Below the pieces are notes generated by a model. It made no database searches. It worked only from the letters and a program-made list of their open reading frames with translations, and was not told where the DNA came from. Shown here one piece after another: positions 21,011 to 22,308 of a stretch of 22,308 nt of DNA. The translations under genes were made by a program, and so were the position numbers. Every line of letters begins with the position of its first letter. The stretch's first letter is position 1. The DNA is taken from positions 1 through 22,308 of the forward strand of contig CAYZZT010000009.1 in assembly GCA_964483025.1 (NCBI GenBank). The letters are read 5' to 3'. The stretch comes from CAIZIN01 sp964483025 (GTDB taxonomy: Bacteria; Patescibacteriota; Minisyncoccia; Phycocordibacterales; CAIZIN01).

Positions 21011-21037
21011 GTCATTCCCGCGAATGCGGGAATCCAT
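21011..21037 (+). repeat. dRS3-like short palindromic repeat, copy 6
   Basis: GTCATTCCCGCGAATG followed by CGGGAATCCAT, 10 bp after the rbfA stop. Confidence 0.7.
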
Positions 21038-21084
21038 GTGACATATTTGTGATTATTATCCAACAAGGGGCGTCGGTCAGGAAT

Positions 21085-21347
21085 AAATTTTTGTCGTCAC
21101 AAAAATTTTTCACGTTTGAGGCGGGGCGTCGGTCACACATAAAATTCTACTGAATTTTTGCGTAATCAAGAATATTTTTCTGCTGAAAAATTTCCTGACC
21201 ACACCTCGGCTCGTCAGCCTCCGGTCTTGCGCTCAGGTACTCACCTGAGCTCACCCCGACTCAGTCGCCTTCGCTCCTTCCGTCTTTCGACCCCCGCACG
21301 AAAGCTCTACTCAGAGCTTTCTCTCGGGCACAAAAGAAAAACTCCTA
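21085..21347 (-). other. tRNA-Leu tail element (tRNA-mimicking structured repeat)
   Basis: Reading away from the tRNA on the minus strand: CTCGGGCAC inverted (21323-21331); a 25-bp insert with AAAGCTCT...AGAGCTTT (21298-21322); GCGGGGGTCGAA (21286-21297), the exact inverted copy of the tRNA T-arm (21376-21387); hairpin GCTCAGG...CCTGAGC (21231-21250); a two-stem module with GACG loop (21197-21226); an A/T hairpin (21171-21193); a degenerate direct T-arm copy (21118-21134); and AAATTTTTGT-GACG-ACAAAAATTT (21085-21108). GGGGCGTCGGTCA occurs twice (21067 and 21123). The order of parts is the same as after tRNA-Tyr. Confidence 0.6.
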
Positions 21348-21375
21348 AACTAGGAGTTTTTCTTTTGTGCCCGAG
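21323..21375 (-). terminator. 25-bp perfect hairpin overlapping the 3' end of tRNA-Leu
   Basis: Arms 21323-21347 and 21351-21375 are perfect inverted copies around a 3-nt loop. Eight bases of one arm are the tRNA's acceptor 3' strand plus discriminator (CTCGGGCA). It could serve as terminator, but it would also compete with the acceptor stem. Confidence 0.6.
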
Positions 21376-21451
21376 GCGGGGGTCGAACCCGCACGGCCAT
21401 AAGGCCACAAAATTTTAAGTCTTGCGTGGCTACCAATTACACCACTCGGGC
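21368..21451 (-). tRNA. tRNA-Leu (anticodon TAA)
   Basis: 84-nt class II tRNA on the minus strand. Acceptor GCCCGAG (21445-21451) pairs with CTCGGGC (21369-21375), discriminator A at 21368. The anticodon loop CTTAAAA gives TAA, reading UUA/UUG. A variable stem GGCC-ttat-GGCC and T-arm GCGGG-TTCGACC-CCCGC follow. CCA is not encoded. An extended -10, TGCTAAAAT (minus strand, 21471-21479), leaves a 5' leader of about 12 nt. Confidence 0.96.
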
Positions 21452-21470
21452 AATATTTGCTTACCGAGGC

Positions 21471-21479
21471 ATTTTAGCA
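21471..21479 (-). promoter_or_regulatory. Extended -10 promoter of tRNA-Leu
   Basis: Minus strand TGCTAAAAT, the same extended -10 as the priA-like gene; tRNA begins 19 nt downstream. A weak TGGAAT lies 17 nt upstream. Confidence 0.55.
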
Positions 21480-21556
21480 TTTAAATATAAAATATTCCAC
21501 CGTAAACAAAAAACTTAAATGTGCATATAATTTTTTTATTAAAATATATAAAGACA

Positions 21557-21590
21557 CTGAACACTTTCCGCGATAGCAGAAAGTGTTCAG
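21557..21590 (+). promoter_or_regulatory. Palindromic operator or repeat upstream of the PaaX/Cas2-like gene
   Basis: CTGAACACTTTC (21557-21568), 10-nt centre CGCGATAGCA, GAAAGTGTTCAG (21579-21590). The whole 34 bp recurs exactly at 22130-22163. Its right arm overlaps the weak -35 (TTCAGT); -10 TATAAT is at 21609-21614, 6 nt before the ATG. That location suits autorepression. Confidence 0.65.
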
Positions 21591-21620
21591 TATATTTCAA
21601 TTTTGTTATATAATATTTAT

Positions 21621-22133
21621 ATGTCTATAGCATTTGATATTTTAAAAAGCATGTATCAAAAAGAAATAAATTGCAAGGGGTACAGATGTAATATCTTTGG
21701 CTTACCAATCTCATTTGTCCACAACAAACATTCTTTTAGGGCTGTTGTAAATCGATTAAGGAGAAATGGATATATAACATACGAGGATGAAATGTGGATA
21801 ATAACAGAACTTGGTATAAATTATATTGAGAGAAAGAAGAATTCGTTTAAGCAATTTGATTCACCGTTTAAAAAAGATCATAAAAGAAATCTCTTAATTA
21901 CCTTTGACGTGCCAGAGTCTAAAAAAGCTGAACGTGATTGGTTTAGGTGGCATTTAAAAAAATTTAATTATATTCTCATACAAAAAAGTGTTTGGGTGGG
22001 TCCTTCCCCACTCCCAAGGGAATTTACTAGTTATCTAAAAGATATAAAACTCAGTAAATGTATCAAAACATTCAAATTATCTAAACCAAATACTTCAAGT
22101 AAAAATAATATCAAATACATAAATAAACCCTGA
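21621..22133 (+). CDS. PaaX-like winged-helix protein with Cas2-like domain
   Basis: 170 residues from ATG 21621; an upstream in-frame TTG at 21603 would precede the -10 box and is rejected. The N-terminal half (about 1-75) looks like a winged helix: HSFRAVVNRLRRNGYITYEDEMWIITELGINYIE. The second half begins RNLLITFDVPESKKAERDWFRWHLKKFNYILIQKSVWVGP, the PaaX central Cas2-like ferredoxin fold (family form: fDIPE-R-LR-LK-GF-LQ-SVWI). It is probably a DNA-binding regulator; related CPR genes are sometimes labelled Cas2, but no CRISPR array or cas gene is present here. Identical 34-bp palindromes stand on both sides, and the stop codon TGA lies inside the second. The -10 position indicates a leaderless mRNA. 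Confidence 0.8.
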   Translation: MSIAFDILKSMYQKEINCKGYRCNIFGLPISFVHNKHSFRAVVNRLRRNGYITYEDEMWIITELGINYIERKKNSFKQFDSPFKKDHKRNLLITFDVPESKKAERDWFRWHLKKFNYILIQKSVWVGPSPLPREFTSYLKDIKLSKCIKTFKLSKPNTSSKNNIKYINKP

Positions 22134-22167
22134 ACACTTTCCGCGATAGCAGAAAGTGTTCAGGGTT
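22126..22167 (+). terminator. Second copy of the palindrome, at the 3' end of the PaaX/Cas2-like gene
   Basis: The exact 34-bp palindrome (22130-22163) is extended by AACC/GGTT to a 16-bp stem (22126-22141 with 22152-22167). The gene's TGA stop is within the left arm. No U-run follows, so it may be a repeat or binding site as much as a terminator. Confidence 0.6.
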
Positions 22168-22254
22168 CGTCAATTTACACAATAAATAAAGTTAAATCCA
22201 AAAGTTAAATTCACCTTTTAAAAAGAAAGCGGATATGCTAATCTGTATGGTATT

Positions 22255-22308
22255 GGCGTGGTGGCGAAGTGGTAACGCTGTGGATTGCAAATCCTCCATG
22301 CGCGAGTT
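22255..22308 (+). tRNA. tRNA-Cys (anticodon GCA), partial
   Basis: The 5' 54 nt of a tRNA, cut by the window end. Acceptor 5' strand GGCGTGG, D-arm GCG-AAGTGGTAA-CGC, anticodon loop TTGCAAA with anticodon GCA. One apparent mismatch (T-T) lies in the anticodon stem as I paired it. A promoter of form TTCACC (22210-22215), 18-nt spacer, TATGCT (22234-22239) precedes it. Confidence 0.88.

Noticed and set aside
21158..21418. Plus-strand open frame of 86 codons near tRNA-Leu
   Set aside because: It runs through the tail element and antisense to the tRNA (CPRRGSNPHGHKATKF), so it is a false frame over structured DNA.
21557..22167. CRISPR-Cas locus, because of the Cas2-like domain and two identical palindromes
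   Set aside because: Only two repeat copies 573 bp apart with a gene between them, no spacers and no cas1; the winged-helix plus Cas2-like layout fits PaaX better.

Overview
The window looks like a piece of a small, AT-rich genome from the Candidate Phyla Radiation (Patescibacteria), most likely a Parcubacteria-type lineage. The reasons are the low GC content, compact genes, trimmed housekeeping proteins (IF-2 without its N-terminal domains, a TlyA-type methyltransferase without its S4 domain), a DUF4446 protein, a PaaX/Cas2-like protein, and start codons sitting 6-10 nt after -10 boxes, which implies leaderless mRNAs. TGA is used as a stop. The lineage is an inference from these traits, not from a search.

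Layout. 1-1325 (minus): mreB followed by a delta-prime-like clamp-loader gene that runs off the left edge. 1486-3390 (minus): a 634-residue protein of unknown function. 3391-3747: a probable structured RNA and a short palindromic repeat. 3748-5718: a PriA homologue whose helicase motifs are all eroded. 5719-6120: non-coding, structured. 6121-7356: divergent Fur/Zur-type regulator and ZIP metal transporter around one shared operator. 7404-8560: two small, probably paralogous unknown genes, each with its own promoter and terminator. 8610-10089: VanY-type carboxypeptidase and DedA membrane protein. 10222-10788: rRNA methyltransferase of TlyA type. 10944-11340: tRNA-Tyr followed by an unusual tRNA-mimicking element. 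11380-12528 (minus): a receiver-like small protein and a HicB/HicA-like toxin-antitoxin pair. 12739-15423 (minus): ClpB with a long dyad over its promoter. 15758-16558 (minus): a membrane-anchored HtrA-like protein without its catalytic triad. 16741-17937 (minus): cysteine desulfurase. 18087-18560: DUF4446 protein. 18844-21000: infB and rbfA, with infB between two identical 95-bp repeats. 21085-21451: tRNA-Leu (minus) with a second tRNA-mimicking element. 21557-22167: a PaaX/Cas2-like gene between two identical hairpins. 22255-end: the start of tRNA-Cys.

The most unusual content is non-coding. Both complete tRNA genes are followed by an element of about 270-310 bp that carries an inverted copy of that particular tRNA's own T-arm and acceptor 3' strand. 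In both cases the inverted copy is split at the same point by a related 24-25 bp hairpin. Further on come a hairpin module with a GACG loop and compensatory base changes, a degenerate direct copy of the tRNA T-arm, and a second GACG-capped hairpin. A third copy of the middle module, without a tRNA, lies in front of rbfA. I do not recognise this element.

Two further themes recur. Several conserved proteins keep their fold but have lost catalytic residues (PriA-like, HtrA-like, HicA-like). Core genes have apparently leaderless promoters, whereas the small accessory genes have -35/-10 promoters with transcribed leaders and dedicated terminators.
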